A DNA stretch of 64,000 bases from an uncultured Prevotellaceae bacterium. GTDB lineage: Bacteria > Bacteroidota > Bacteroidia > Bacteroidales > Muribaculaceae. The notes beneath the pieces are model-generated. The model was not told the origin of the DNA. It saw only the letters and a program-made list of their open reading frames with translations, and did no database searches. Below, in pieces: positions 52,999-62,128 of the stretch. The stretch lies in assembly GCA_900318345.1 (NCBI GenBank), contig ONKD01000001.1, positions 124,001 through 188,000 on the forward strand, in the 5' to 3' direction. A program made the position numbers and the translations under genes. Every line of letters begins with the position of its first letter. Position 1 is the stretch's first letter.

Positions 52999-54033
52999 TT
53001 ATTGTTTGCAAGGTATAGCGGCGATGAGGGCGGTGACGTCGTCGGGGCGGGTGGCCCAGCTAGTAACGAAGCGGCAGTTCATCAGGTCGCCGACGGGGAA
53101 CCACTGCTCGAAAACAAAATCTTTCTCCAAACGTTCGATGGTGGCCTTGTCCAGCAGGACAAATTGCTGGTTGGTGGGCGAATTAGAATACATCTTATAG
53201 CCCTTGGCGACAAAGGCGTCACGCAGGCGCATCGCCTGCTCGACGGCATGGCGGGCAATCTTGAAGTACAGTCCGTCAGTCATCAAAGTGTCGAACTGGA
53301 TGCCCAACAGGCGTCCCTTGGCCAATAATGCCCCGTGCTGCTTGACGGTGGTGAAAAATTGGGCCGGTGCCTTCATTCCCGAGAACACGACCGCCTCGCC
53401 GCACAAGGCTCCGCACTTGGTGCCGCCCAAGTAGAACACATCGCACAGGCGGGCCAGCTCAGGCAAGGAAATGTCACAACCCTCGGCCATCAGGCCATAA
53501 CCCAAGCGCGCACCATCGATAAACAAGGGGAGTTCATACTGGCGGCAGATTCCGTAGATGGTCTCAAGTTCGGCACGGGTGTAGATGGTGCCCATCTCGG
53601 TGGCAAAAGTGATATAGACCATACCCGGGAACACCATGTGTTCATAGGCAATATCGGCATAGAATGCTTCGAGCCACTGACGCAATTCGCCAGCATCCAT
53701 CTTGCCGTCGTGAGTGGGTAAGGCCAGCACCTTGTGACCACCGAACTCGATAGCGCCTGACTCATGGACGTTGATGTGCCCGCTCTCGACGGACAGCACG
53801 CCCTGGTAGCCGCGCAACAGTGCATCGATTACGGTAGCATTGGTCTGGGTACCACCAACGAGGAAATACACGTCGGCATCGGGCATCTCACAGGCTGCGC
53901 GCACCTTGTCGCGAGCCGCATTGCAAAAATCATCCAATCCATAACCCGTGGCGCGCACGTCGTTGGTCTCGTTCAATCGTTGAAGGATGGCAGGGTGGCA
54001 TCCGTTATTGTAATCGCTCTCAAAAGAAATCAT
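52999..54033 (-). CDS. ltaE: Low-specificity L-threonine aldolase
   Basis: A 344-residue PLP enzyme of fold type I that cleaves threonine to glycine and acetaldehyde. Conserved blocks are FESDYNNGCHPAILQRL near the start, FLVGGTQTNATVIDALL, FIDGARLGYGL with the PLP-ring Asp173 and LGGTKCGALCGEAVVF with the probable Schiff-base Lys206. Other beta-eliminating lyases share this fold, but these motifs fit aldolases. It has its own promoter and a leader rich in GTTAAC words. Confidence 0.9.
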   Translation of the reverse strand: MISFESDYNNGCHPAILQRLNETNDVRATGYGLDDFCNAARDKVRAACEMPDADVYFLVGGTQTNATVIDALLRGYQGVLSVESGHINVHESGAIEFGGHKVLALPTHDGKMDAGELRQWLEAFYADIAYEHMVFPGMVYITFATEMGTIYTRAELETIYGICRQYELPLFIDGARLGYGLMAEGCDISLPELARLCDVFYLGGTKCGALCGEAVVFSGMKAPAQFFTTVKQHGALLAKGRLLGIQFDTLMTDGLYFKIARHAVEQAMRLRDAFVAKGYKMYSNSPTNQQFVLLDKATIERLEKDFVFEQWFPVGDLMNCRFVTSWATRPDDVTALIAAIPCKQ

Positions 54034-54039
54034 AATTTT

Positions 54040-54090
54040 AGTTAACAGTTAAGAGTTTTCAGTTAACAGTTAGTTTTTGCTGGTTAACAG
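54040..54090. repeat. GTTAACAG word repeats in ltaE leader
   Basis: AGTTAACAGTTA occurs twice 19-20 bp apart and GGTTAACAG a third time. Similar simple words (GTTAAC, GATTAGT) appear in other intergenic gaps here. Confidence 0.6.
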
Positions 54091-54094
54091 GTTG

Positions 54095-54102
54095 CAAAAG
54101 TA
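54095..54102 (-). promoter_or_regulatory. -7 promoter element for ltaE
   Basis: Minus-strand TACTTTTG, full consensus. Confidence 0.6.
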
Positions 54103-54165
54103 CAAAAAACAATAACTAAACACAACTATTAACTATTCACTTTTACTATTCACTAAATTATTTGT

Positions 54166-54173
54166 TATTTTTG
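54166..54173 (+). promoter_or_regulatory. -7 promoter element directly before the amylase start
   Basis: TATTTTTG, full consensus, ending only 4 bp before the ATG; transcription would start at or within a few bases of the start codon. Confidence 0.6.
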
Positions 54174-54177
54174 CCGC

Positions 54178-55848
54178 ATGAAAGAGGAAAAGAAAACGAT
54201 AATCTACCAGCTGATGCCACGCTGGTTCACCAACTGCAACGCGCAGTGCGTCCCCAACGGAACTTTGAAACAAAACGGATCGGGCAAGTTTAACGAGATT
54301 GACGAGAAACGGTTGCGCTCCATCAAGTCGCTTGGCGCCACCCACGTGTGGTACACCGGCATCATCGAGCATGCCACCGCCACCAACTACAGCCGCCAAG
54401 GCATCACACCGTGTAATCCACACGTGGTGAAAGGTTTGGCTGGCTCGCCCTATGCCATCCGCGACTACTATGACGTGTGCCCCGACCTGGCCGTCAACGT
54501 CAAACAGCGAATGGCAGAATTTGAGGCCCTCGTGGCACGCACCCACAAGGCAGGCCTGAAGGTCATCATCGACTTTGTGCCCAACCATGTGGCTCGTGAG
54601 TATGAGAGCGACGCCAAACCCGCCGGTGTCCAAGACCTGGGCGAGAATGACAACCCGATGATGTTCTTTGACCCGAAGAATAACTTCTATTACATCACTG
54701 GCCAGGAGTTTGCGCCTAATGGTGTTGACCTGGGTCATGACAAGGGGGCATATCGCGAGTTTCCTGCCCGAGCCACCGGTAACGACTGCTACAGCGCGTC
54801 GCCCAACCGCGACGACTGGTATGAGACCATCAAACTCAATTATGGCGTTGACCCATGGAATGGCAGCAAGCACTTTGACCCCATCCCACCCACGTGGCAC
54901 AAGATGCTCGACATCCTGCTCTACTGGGCTGGCAAGGGCATCGACGGCTTGCGCTGCGACATGGCCCACATGGTGCCAGTGGAGTTCTGGCACTGGGCGA
55001 TAGCTCAAGTCAAGGCCCAATATCCAGCGCTCATCTTTATTGCCGAGATCTATGACGTGGCACTTTACCACAGCTATATAGAATATGGTGGCTTTGACTA
55101 CCTGTATGACAAGGTAACGCTCTATGACACACTGCGCGGCATCCTGTGCGACAGCTGGCCCGCCAGTGGACTCACACGATGCTGGCAGACTGTCGAAGGC
55201 ATGGGTGACCACATGCTCAACTTCCTCGAGAACCACGACGAGCAGCGCATCGCCTCGAGACAGTTCTGTGGTGAACCCTGGAAAGCGCTACCTGCCTTGG
55301 TAGTCAGCGCTACGATGTCCAAGTGCCCATTTATGGTCTATGCTGGGCAGGAACTGGGAGAGCCCGCAGCCGATGCCGAGGGATACAGCGGCCATGACGG
55401 CCGCACGACCATCTTTGACTACTGGAGCGTCCCCACCCTGCGTCGCTGGCACATGGATAAACCGACTGCCGCAGAGCGCAAGTTGCGAGCCATGTACCGC
55501 CACCTGCTGCGCCTGTGCAACAGTGAGCCCTCTCTGGCTCATGGCCATTTCTTTGACCTGATGTACGTTAACCAGGAGACGCTCGACACGCGGCTTCAAT
55601 ATGCCTACCTGCGCCACTGTGACGGCGAGATGACGTTGATTGTCGCAAACTTTGGCGACACTCAGATTGACACATTGATTAATATCCCGCAACATGCCCT
55701 TGATTGCGCAAAAATGCCGGCAGGCAACTACTCTTGCGAGGAACTGTTCTCGGGGCAAACAACCCAGATGACACTCGATGGCGACAGTCGCTTCGAGGTC
55801 CAAATCGCCCCGCACAATGCAATCATGTGGCGCTTTAATAAGATGTAA
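54178..55848 (+). CDS. Cytoplasmic GH13 alpha-amylase family protein
   Basis: A 556-residue glycoside hydrolase without a signal peptide. The catalytic residues are in place: nucleophile Asp261 (GLRCDMAHM), acid/base Glu290 (FIAEIYDV) and Asp354 (LENHDEQRIAS); region I is VIIDFVPNHVAR (129-140). The C-terminal beta domain follows from about 465. It would hydrolyse or rearrange alpha-1,4-glucans inside the cell, such as glycogen or imported maltodextrins. The start is unusually close to the promoter. prs follows 91 bp downstream with its own promoter. Confidence 0.92.
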   Translation: MKEEKKTIIYQLMPRWFTNCNAQCVPNGTLKQNGSGKFNEIDEKRLRSIKSLGATHVWYTGIIEHATATNYSRQGITPCNPHVVKGLAGSPYAIRDYYDVCPDLAVNVKQRMAEFEALVARTHKAGLKVIIDFVPNHVAREYESDAKPAGVQDLGENDNPMMFFDPKNNFYYITGQEFAPNGVDLGHDKGAYREFPARATGNDCYSASPNRDDWYETIKLNYGVDPWNGSKHFDPIPPTWHKMLDILLYWAGKGIDGLRCDMAHMVPVEFWHWAIAQVKAQYPALIFIAEIYDVALYHSYIEYGGFDYLYDKVTLYDTLRGILCDSWPASGLTRCWQTVEGMGDHMLNFLENHDEQRIASRQFCGEPWKALPALVVSATMSKCPFMVYAGQELGEPAADAEGYSGHDGRTTIFDYWSVPTLRRWHMDKPTAAERKLRAMYRHLLRLCNSEPSLAHGHFFDLMYVNQETLDTRLQYAYLRHCDGEMTLIVANFGDTQIDTLINIPQHALDCAKMPAGNYSCEELFSGQTTQMTLDGDSRFEVQIAPHNAIMWRFNKM

Positions 55849-55903
55849 TATTTTTAATGAAAAATATTCTTTTAAAAATAGTGATATTACCACCGAAAAT
55901 GCT

Positions 55904-55911
55904 TAATTTTG
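55904..55911 (+). promoter_or_regulatory. -7 promoter element for prs
   Basis: TAATTTTG, full consensus, about 28 bp before the ATG. Confidence 0.6.
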
Positions 55912-55939
55912 CACAAACAAATTAATAGGTAAACTAGTT

Positions 55940-56875
55940 ATGGCTGACATGAAAGTATTCTCGGGCACTAACTCACGTTATGTTGCCTTGAAGATTGCAA
56001 AGGAATTGGGTGTGGAACTCGGCAAGATTAACATTCAACGCTTTGCCGATGGAGAATTTGAGGTAAGTTATGAGGAGCCTGTGCGAGGTGCTGAGGTCTA
56101 TCTGATCCAGTCCACCTTCAAAGCCAGCGAAAACTTGATGGAGCTACTGCTGATGATCGATGCCGCCAAGCGTGCGTCGGCTCAGTCGGTTATCGCTGTT
56201 ATCCCCTACTTTGGATGGGCCCGTCAGGACCGCAAGGACAAGCCTCGCGTGTCGATTGCCGCAAAGCTGGTCGCTAACATCCTGATAGCCTCGGGCATCG
56301 ACCGCCTGATCACGATGGACCTGCACGCCGACCAGATCCAAGGCTTCTTTGACATTCCCGTGGACCACCTGTATGCCTCGACCATGTTTGTCCCTGACAT
56401 TGCTTCGCTCAACCTCGAGAACATGGTAATCGCATCGCCTGACGTGGGCGGCGCCAAGCGTGCTAATTCCTATGCCAAATACTTCAATGCCCCACTCGTG
56501 TTGTGCCACAAGCATCGCCAGCAAGCTAACGTGGTGGAGAGCATGACCATCATCGGCGACGTACAAGACAAGGACGTTATCCTTATCGATGATATGGTTG
56601 ACACCGCAGGCACCATCTGCAAGGCGGCCTCACTGATGAAAGATAACGGTGCCCGCAGCGTGCGCGCCTATATTTCTCATGCCGTGATGAGCGATCCCGC
56701 CAGCGAGAGGGTCATGGCCAGCGGCCTTGATGAGCTTGTCATCAGCGACAGTATCCCATTTGATACCGAACGCTGCCCCAAGGTGAGGATATTGAGCTTG
56801 GATAAGATGTTTGCCCATGCCATCAAGCATGTTAATATCAAGCAGTCAATCAACGACCTCTTCCTGTTCAAGTGA
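55940..56875 (+). CDS. prs: Ribose-phosphate pyrophosphokinase
   Basis: A 311-residue enzyme making PRPP from ribose 5-phosphate and ATP, needed for purines, pyrimidines, His, Trp and NAD. All family blocks are present: FSGTNSRYVALKIAKELGVELG, FADGEFEVSYEEPVRG, PYFGWARQDRKDKPR, MDLHADQIQGFFDIPVDHLYA and the PRPP loop DVILIDDMVDTAGT. Length is normal. No co-transcribed neighbour is evident. Confidence 0.97.
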   Translation: MADMKVFSGTNSRYVALKIAKELGVELGKINIQRFADGEFEVSYEEPVRGAEVYLIQSTFKASENLMELLLMIDAAKRASAQSVIAVIPYFGWARQDRKDKPRVSIAAKLVANILIASGIDRLITMDLHADQIQGFFDIPVDHLYASTMFVPDIASLNLENMVIASPDVGGAKRANSYAKYFNAPLVLCHKHRQQANVVESMTIIGDVQDKDVILIDDMVDTAGTICKAASLMKDNGARSVRAYISHAVMSDPASERVMASGLDELVISDSIPFDTERCPKVRILSLDKMFAHAIKHVNIKQSINDLFLFK

Positions 56876-56892
56876 TGCTCGCTGCGCTCGCT

Positions 56893-56922
56893 GATTAGAG
56901 ATTAGTGATTAGTGATTAGAGA
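56893..56922. repeat. GATTAGTG/GATTAGAG tandem words
   Basis: Four 7-8-bp units in a row immediately after prs. Simple-word repeats of this type recur in the window's intergenic gaps. Confidence 0.6.
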
Positions 56923-56940
56923 AGGTATCCGCGCGTTTTT

Positions 56941-56970
56941 GCCTCACGCCAAGGCGCCAAGACGCGAAAC
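56941..56970. repeat. CACGCCAAGGCGCCAAGACGC repeat
   Basis: Same word family as CACGCTAAGGCGCTAAGGCGC at 19.97 kb and TTTTTGCGTCTTTGCGTG at 22.75 kb. Confidence 0.6.
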
Positions 56971-57006
56971 ATTTTTAAAGACGCCCTTAGGGCAGCCAAT
57001 TGAGTA

Positions 57007-57061
57007 ACCCCCAGTAAACTAGGCGACCAAGAGAAGCGCGGGAGGCTGGTTCACTGGGGGT
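57007..57061. repeat. 13-bp inverted repeat ACCCCCAGTAAAC/GTTCACTGGGGGT
   Basis: One mismatch, 29-bp GC-rich loop; directly followed by the palindrome GTGATGGCATCAC. A second inverted repeat, CGACCCCA/TGGGGTCG, lies about 33 bp farther (57094-57128). Confidence 0.7.
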
Positions 57062-57172
57062 GATGGCATCACTCCTCACTGTCGCACAACAGGCGACCCC
57101 ATTACTGCTGGGGTATGGCGTGGGGTCGTGGCTGGGGCGTTATTGACAATTATGGTTTTTAAACAGATTTTA

Positions 57173-57204
57173 TTTGTCTTTTACACTTTTTTTAATTAAT
57201 TTTG
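57173..57204 (+). promoter_or_regulatory. Complete -33/-7 promoter for propeller/amidase pair
   Basis: TTTG, 20-bp spacer and TAATTTTG; leader of about 80 nt. Confidence 0.65.
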
Positions 57205-57289
57205 CTGCCAACGTATGACTTATTTCCATCTTGATTGAAAGATATCTGTATTCAATATTTATTGTTTAACTTAAAACCATTTAACCATT

Positions 57290-58186
57290 ATGATGAGAAA
57301 ACTTCTTTTAGCATTGGCGCTAGGTTTCTCAATGAGTGCAATGGGTCAGGTATTGAATGTGACCTCTATTGAAAAGGTCAATCTGCCTGAACAGGCTGCT
57401 GTTGCGGCAATCAGTCCACAGGGCGATTACCTGCTGCTGACCAGCGCTACCAACCAGGGCCTCACCAAGTATGACCTGGCAAGCCATCAGACCCAAGTGC
57501 TGAGCACCGCTCCCAGCGCGGGTCACAATGTGAAGATTTCGCCCAACGGCCAGACGGTCGTTTTCCGCGAAGGCTCATTCAATGACAAGCACCTGCGCCT
57601 GTCATCGCTCAAGAGCGTGAACCTCACCACCGGCGAGAGACTAGAGCTGGTGAAACCCACTCGCGACCTGCAAGGCTATGCCGTTGACGCCAACACTGCC
57701 GTTGCAGTGAACAAGGGCAAATACAGCAAGAAGGCGATCGGCACCGCCAAGGCCCAGAAAGTACCCGTGCTATCGATTGACAAGGGCAAGCTGATGATCA
57801 CTGTCAACGGCAAGACCCGTAACCTGTCACCCAACGGCAACAAGTTCAGCTACTTGTGGCCCTCGTTGTCGCCCGACGGCACCAAGGTGCTCTATTACCT
57901 TGCTGCCCATGGTGCGTATGTGTGCGACCTCGACGGCAGCAATGCCCGCAAGGTGGGTCAGATGCGTGCTCCAGTATGGTATGACGACAATACTATTGTG
58001 GGCATGATGGATAAGGACGACGGCGAGTTCATCTATGCCTCGACCATCGTTGCCACTACACTTGACGGCGCTATCCAAACGCTGACCGACGATACCACCA
58101 TCGCCATGTATCCTCACGCTGCCGCTGGCATGATCGCTTTCAGCACTCCCGCCGGCGAGGCTTATATTATTAATGTAACAAAATGA
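57290..58186 (+). CDS. Secreted TolB/PD40-type beta-propeller protein, second copy
   Basis: A 298-residue paralogue of the propeller at 3.6 kb, sharing the opening LNVTSIEKVNLP, ISPQGDYLLLTS, ISPNGQTVV, LVKPTRDLQGYAVD, SLSPDGTKVLYY and DDNTIVGM blocks. A signal peptide (MRKLLLALALGFSMSAMGQ) is present. It is translationally coupled to the following amidase (ATGA overlap), strengthening the inference that propeller and amidase act together outside the cytoplasm. No enzymatic motif is seen. Confidence 0.82.
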   Translation: MMRKLLLALALGFSMSAMGQVLNVTSIEKVNLPEQAAVAAISPQGDYLLLTSATNQGLTKYDLASHQTQVLSTAPSAGHNVKISPNGQTVVFREGSFNDKHLRLSSLKSVNLTTGERLELVKPTRDLQGYAVDANTAVAVNKGKYSKKAIGTAKAQKVPVLSIDKGKLMITVNGKTRNLSPNGNKFSYLWPSLSPDGTKVLYYLAAHGAYVCDLDGSNARKVGQMRAPVWYDDNTIVGMMDKDDGEFIYASTIVATTLDGAIQTLTDDTTIAMYPHAAAGMIAFSTPAGEAYIINVTK

Positions 58187-61100
58187 TGACAGCTATGAAA
58201 AAGATTCTTTTACTTGCCGTAGCCGCCATCATGGCAGCAGGCGTTATGCAGGCTAAGACAGCCGACGAAATTCGAATCTATCTGAATCCCGGTCACGGCA
58301 GTTGGGGTCCCAATGACCGCCCGATGGCGACCATTCCCTACCCGATGTTGCCTGAAACCGGCCGGCCTGACACCAATGGTTTCTATGAGTCAAATACCAA
58401 CCTGTGGAAATCGATTGAGACCTATCATGCCCTCATCAAGATGGGTGTGAAAGCCGAGAACATCACCTTGTCGAGGTGGTTCAACGGTCCGTTCCCCTAT
58501 GTTAGCGGAGCTGCCGATGCTGAAATCTACAACCGTCCCTTGTCAGAAATCTGTGAGGAGGTGGAAGTGGGCAACTATGACATGTTCCTATCCCATCACT
58601 CCAACGCTGCCACCGACGGCACACCAACCAACTACCCGCTGATACTGTATCGCGGCAATGACGGGGATGGCGGAGATTTGGCCCCCGGCAGTCGTGCCAT
58701 GGCATCGGCTTGCTGGCCGTTGTTCTACACCAACGAGATCGACCCGATGACCCACTACGGTCCCACGAGCCCTAACATCCGTGGCGACATCAACTTCTAT
58801 GGTAGTTCTTCTACCCGTGTCGATCCAAACACAGGTATCGCCTATACCGGCTACCTGGGTGTGCTTAAACACGGAGCCCCAGGTTTCCTGATTGAGGGCT
58901 ATTTCCACACCTATCAGCCCGCACGCCACCGTGCGCTTAACATGGACTATTGCCATCAGGAAGGCATCCGCATTGCCCGTGGTATCGGTCAATACTTTGG
59001 CTTGACGCCCTATAGCAAAGGATACATCATGGGTACCGTCAAGGACATGCACAACCACCTGATCGACAACCTGTACAAGTACAATGCAGGCACAATGGAC
59101 CAATGGGCACCCATCAATGGCGCCGTTGTCACCCTGCTCAAGAACGGTGAGAGCGTAGCGACCTACACCACCGACGAACTGTACAACGGTGTGTTTGTGT
59201 TTGAGGATTTGGAGCCCGGCACCTACACCCTGACCGTCGAGGCCGAGGGTTACAAGCCCCTGGGCGAATACACTGCCGCCACCGTTGACAACGAGTGGAA
59301 GGAACTCATCAGCAAGGCAGCAGGTGAGCTTGTGGTTGAGGCCAACAAGACGACCTATGCCGTTCCCATGCTCGAGGAGACCGATTATGTGATTCCCGAG
59401 GATCTGTATCAAAACTATCCCGAGCCCGAGTTGCCCGGCTATGTTTCAGCCCCCGAGAAACTCGAACTCACCTGTGACGAAGGCACCGAGTATGAGTTGG
59501 ACGGCACCATCCTGCGCATGCTCGTGCGCGGTGACAGTACCGTTGTGCTCACCAATGCCGAGGATGGCACGCCTCACGTTTACCTCATCAACAATGTTGA
59601 CAAGGCAATCATTAAAGAACTGAGCACCAACGGCATCGCAGCAGCCGAGCCCAGCAATGCCGGCTTCTATAGCCGCCTGGCTGACATCTGCTTCACTGCC
59701 GATAACCAGCTCGTGGGTATGAACAGCGTAATGACCCAATACAGTAACGATCAGGTTGATGAAGGCTTCACTCGCGGCACGCTCCGTCTGTTCAAGTGGG
59801 CCGACTTTGACAGCGATCCCATCGAGTGGGTGAACACCCAGAGTTCAGCAAACTTCTATCGCTATCGTCCACAGCGCTTGGTGGTTGACGGTGGCGCTGA
59901 CGAGTGTGAGATCACCGTTGTGGGCACCAATGCCAGCAGCTCTGTCGGCGGTATGAGGTTCTTGAAACTGGGTATTGCCAACAACCAGATCACCAGCACT
60001 GTTTACACCGAGAGGACCATTAGCGCTGGCAGCAACTTCACCTTGCCCAAGATTGGCGAGCCCGTGCTGACCCTGTCACCGCGCAGCGATGACAATGTCG
60101 TGCTCGACGGTGCCATCACACTGCCGTTTGAGATTGCTACCGCTAAGACTAACGGTACTGACAGTGAGGTCGTAGGACGCTTTGAGAGCGAGGATGCCGA
60201 CACCCTTGCAGTGGGCGTATCCTTCTTCAAGTATGCTCAGCACCAGTATATGGTAACTCCCTACATGGTCGAAACCGCTGTGGGAGGCATCAAGCTGTAT
60301 GACATCACTGCAGGTATGGATCAGGCTGCACTGGTAGCAACTACCAATACTGACCTGGCACCGCTGGCATGTGAATTCATGTCAACGGGCGCTGCTGTCA
60401 AGGGTGAAGACATCAACCTGTACCTGATGCAGGATAACAAGATCACCAAGTGGCAGGCACTTGCCAACCAGCAACCCGCTGTTGTCGGCATCTATGCCTA
60501 CGGCTTGAAGGCCAGTGAATCGGATGGCACTTACACCTTCAACTTCAATGCCAACAATGATGCCCAGAATGCTTACATCACCTTCTATGACATCGAGGGT
60601 AACGAGCTGGGCACCTGCGAGATTCCCAATGTAACTGCTGGCGAGAACAGCGTCGAGCTGTTGTGCAGCCAGATTCCCGTTGAGGCTGGTCAGGAGTTCA
60701 CTTGGTCGGTAACTCTTGAGGGTGAGAACATCACCACCATCAGGCGCGTCAACCCGATCGGTCAGACTTACAGCGGCCAGTTGTTTGTGGCTGTCGACAA
60801 GTCACCGAGCAGCCCCAGGATGGGTACCATCTATGCAGGCAACCGTGTTGCCAACAACGATCCCGGCAACGGCGTTTACCTCTATGACGTGAACGGCGTA
60901 CGCGTGAGCGACCAAGTTTACAACGGTAACCGCACCTGGCGCAGCAACTACCGCATGGGCATTGACTGCCAGGGTAAACTCTACGTTCCTGATTGGGGTG
61001 ATCCCTCATCGGGTGTATTCATTGCCGATCCCGAGGATCTCGAGGGCACATGGACCACGTTCTTCATCGGTGAGCGCAATGGCGACGGCCTGATCACCAA

Positions 61101-61905
61101 CAATGGCGAGAATGTAGGCTCCTCATCGCCTGGCGTAGGCATTGGCGGCAAGGGTGCTGACACCAAACTGTATGTATATCTTGAGGACTTTGGCAACGGC
61201 GTTGGCGTTTACAACATTGGCCAGCCCGACGGCAGCATTGTTGATACTTGGTCAACCGCTCCTAACCAATACTTTGACATCGGTGCATGGCAGCTCAACA
61301 CCAACGGTAACGTTGTGGCCGATCCTCAGGGTCATGGTGTGTGGGTATCACAGTATCGCAGTGCCGGCAACAATGCGGCAGGCGTTCCCTCGCTCATGTT
61401 TGTTGACAATGACGGCAACGTGACCTTCAACTCGGGTCGCGCACCCTACATCGACATGCTCAATGGTAGTGACCGCGCCGGCTTTGCTGTCAGCGAGGCC
61501 TCTGACCTGCTCGTCATCAATGACGGCAGTGGCTACCTCCAGTTCTTTGACCTGACCTGGGACGGCAATACGCCCGACATCACGCCCAAGTACGCTTACA
61601 AGACCGGCCAGGGTGTTATCTTCCAGATGGCATTTGACTATGCTGGCAACCTGGTTTGCGCTGGCGGCAACATCGGTCTCTACTCGCTGCCCATCGGCGA
61701 GAATGTTCACACGACTCCCGCTTGCGGTACCATGACAATGCCCGATGCTTCTATTGTCAGCGAGACCACCGTTACCAAGACCGTTGTCAGCGAGCGTTAC
61801 TATGACATCCGCGGTATTGAGTACAGCCAGCCCATCGAGGGTGTGAACATCGTTGTTCGCACTTACAGTGACGGCTCGACCCAGAGCGTGAAAGTCATCA
61901 AGTAA
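58183..61905 (+). CDS. Secreted N-acetylmuramoyl-L-alanine amidase-like protein with probable type IX sorting C-terminus
   Basis: A 1240-residue protein with a signal peptide (KKILLLAVAAIMAAGVMQA). The Amidase_3-like domain (30-285) has His38 (LNPGHGSWG), a Glu in GFYESNTNL, a His in LSHHSNA and the catalytic-type Glu in GFLIEGYFHT. A carboxypeptidase-regulatory-like domain (about 305-355), a large beta-rich middle region and one copy of the repeat unit duplicated in its paralogue (about 768-1180) follow. The last 40 residues (YYDIRGIEYSQPIEGVNIVV and the end VKVIK) resemble type A sorting domains of type IX secretion. Its relative at the left end has a dockerin instead. Peptidoglycan is the inferred substrate. 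Confidence 0.82.
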   Translation: MMTAMKKILLLAVAAIMAAGVMQAKTADEIRIYLNPGHGSWGPNDRPMATIPYPMLPETGRPDTNGFYESNTNLWKSIETYHALIKMGVKAENITLSRWFNGPFPYVSGAADAEIYNRPLSEICEEVEVGNYDMFLSHHSNAATDGTPTNYPLILYRGNDGDGGDLAPGSRAMASACWPLFYTNEIDPMTHYGPTSPNIRGDINFYGSSSTRVDPNTGIAYTGYLGVLKHGAPGFLIEGYFHTYQPARHRALNMDYCHQEGIRIARGIGQYFGLTPYSKGYIMGTVKDMHNHLIDNLYKYNAGTMDQWAPINGAVVTLLKNGESVATYTTDELYNGVFVFEDLEPGTYTLTVEAEGYKPLGEYTAATVDNEWKELISKAAGELVVEANKTTYAVPMLEETDYVIPEDLYQNYPEPELPGYVSAPEKLELTCDEGTEYELDGTILRMLVRGDSTVVLTNAEDGTPHVYLINNVDKAIIKELSTNGIAAAEPSNAGFYSRLADICFTADNQLVGMNSVMTQYSNDQVDEGFTRGTLRLFKWADFDSDPIEWVNTQSSANFYRYRPQRLVVDGGADECEITVVGTNASSSVGGMRFLKLGIANNQITSTVYTERTISAGSNFTLPKIGEPVLTLSPRSDDNVVLDGAITLPFEIATAKTNGTDSEVVGRFESEDADTLAVGVSFFKYAQHQYMVTPYMVETAVGGIKLYDITAGMDQAALVATTNTDLAPLACEFMSTGAAVKGEDINLYLMQDNKITKWQALANQQPAVVGIYAYGLKASESDGTYTFNFNANNDAQNAYITFYDIEGNELGTCEIPNVTAGENSVELLCSQIPVEAGQEFTWSVTLEGENITTIRRVNPIGQTYSGQLFVAVDKSPSSPRMGTIYAGNRVANNDPGNGVYLYDVNGVRVSDQVYNGNRTWRSNYRMGIDCQGKLYVPDWGDPSSGVFIADPEDLEGTWTTFFIGERNGDGLITNNGENVGSSSPGVGIGGKGADTKLYVYLEDFGNGVGVYNIGQPDGSIVDTWSTAPNQYFDIGAWQLNTNGNVVADPQGHGVWVSQYRSAGNNAAGVPSLMFVDNDGNVTFNSGRAPYIDMLNGSDRAGFAVSEASDLLVINDGSGYLQFFDLTWDGNTPDITPKYAYKTGQGVIFQMAFDYAGNLVCAGGNIGLYSLPIGENVHTTPACGTMTMPDASIVSETTVTKTVVSERYYDIRGIEYSQPIEGVNIVVRTYSDGSTQSVKVIK

Positions 61906-61943
61906 ACAATCCTCTCGAGAGCGGTAACAACCGCTTAAACGTG

Positions 61944-61978
61944 CAAGCGACCTGCAGTTGATGCGGGTCGCTTGTTTT
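61944..61978 (+). terminator. Intrinsic terminator after amidase
   Basis: Stem CAAGCGACCTGCA/TGCGGGTCGCTTG (12 of 13 paired) followed by TTTT. Confidence 0.85.
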
Positions 61979-62128
61979 GGCAATTTGGCCCATGAAAAGC
62001 TCCTGTTGAGCACAATAAAACAGGAGCAAAAATTTTTTATGTTTTTTTTGAAAAAAAAAGCGTGTTATTTGCGTTTGTAAATCAATTTTATTTTGTAATT
62101 TAGCGCCCCAAAATTGAACGATAGCAAT

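Larger units (their letters stand above)
56876..57289. other. Gene-free interval with repeats and folded elements
   Basis: Holds GATTAGTG tandem words, an AAGGCGCCAAGACGC repeat, two separate inverted repeats and the promoter of the propeller/amidase pair. No coding potential seen. Confidence 0.6.

Noticed and set aside
54133..55236. A 367-codon minus-strand open frame over the amylase gene
   Set aside because: Antisense to GH13 catalytic motifs; no family match and low-complexity Val/Gly content typical of shadow frames.
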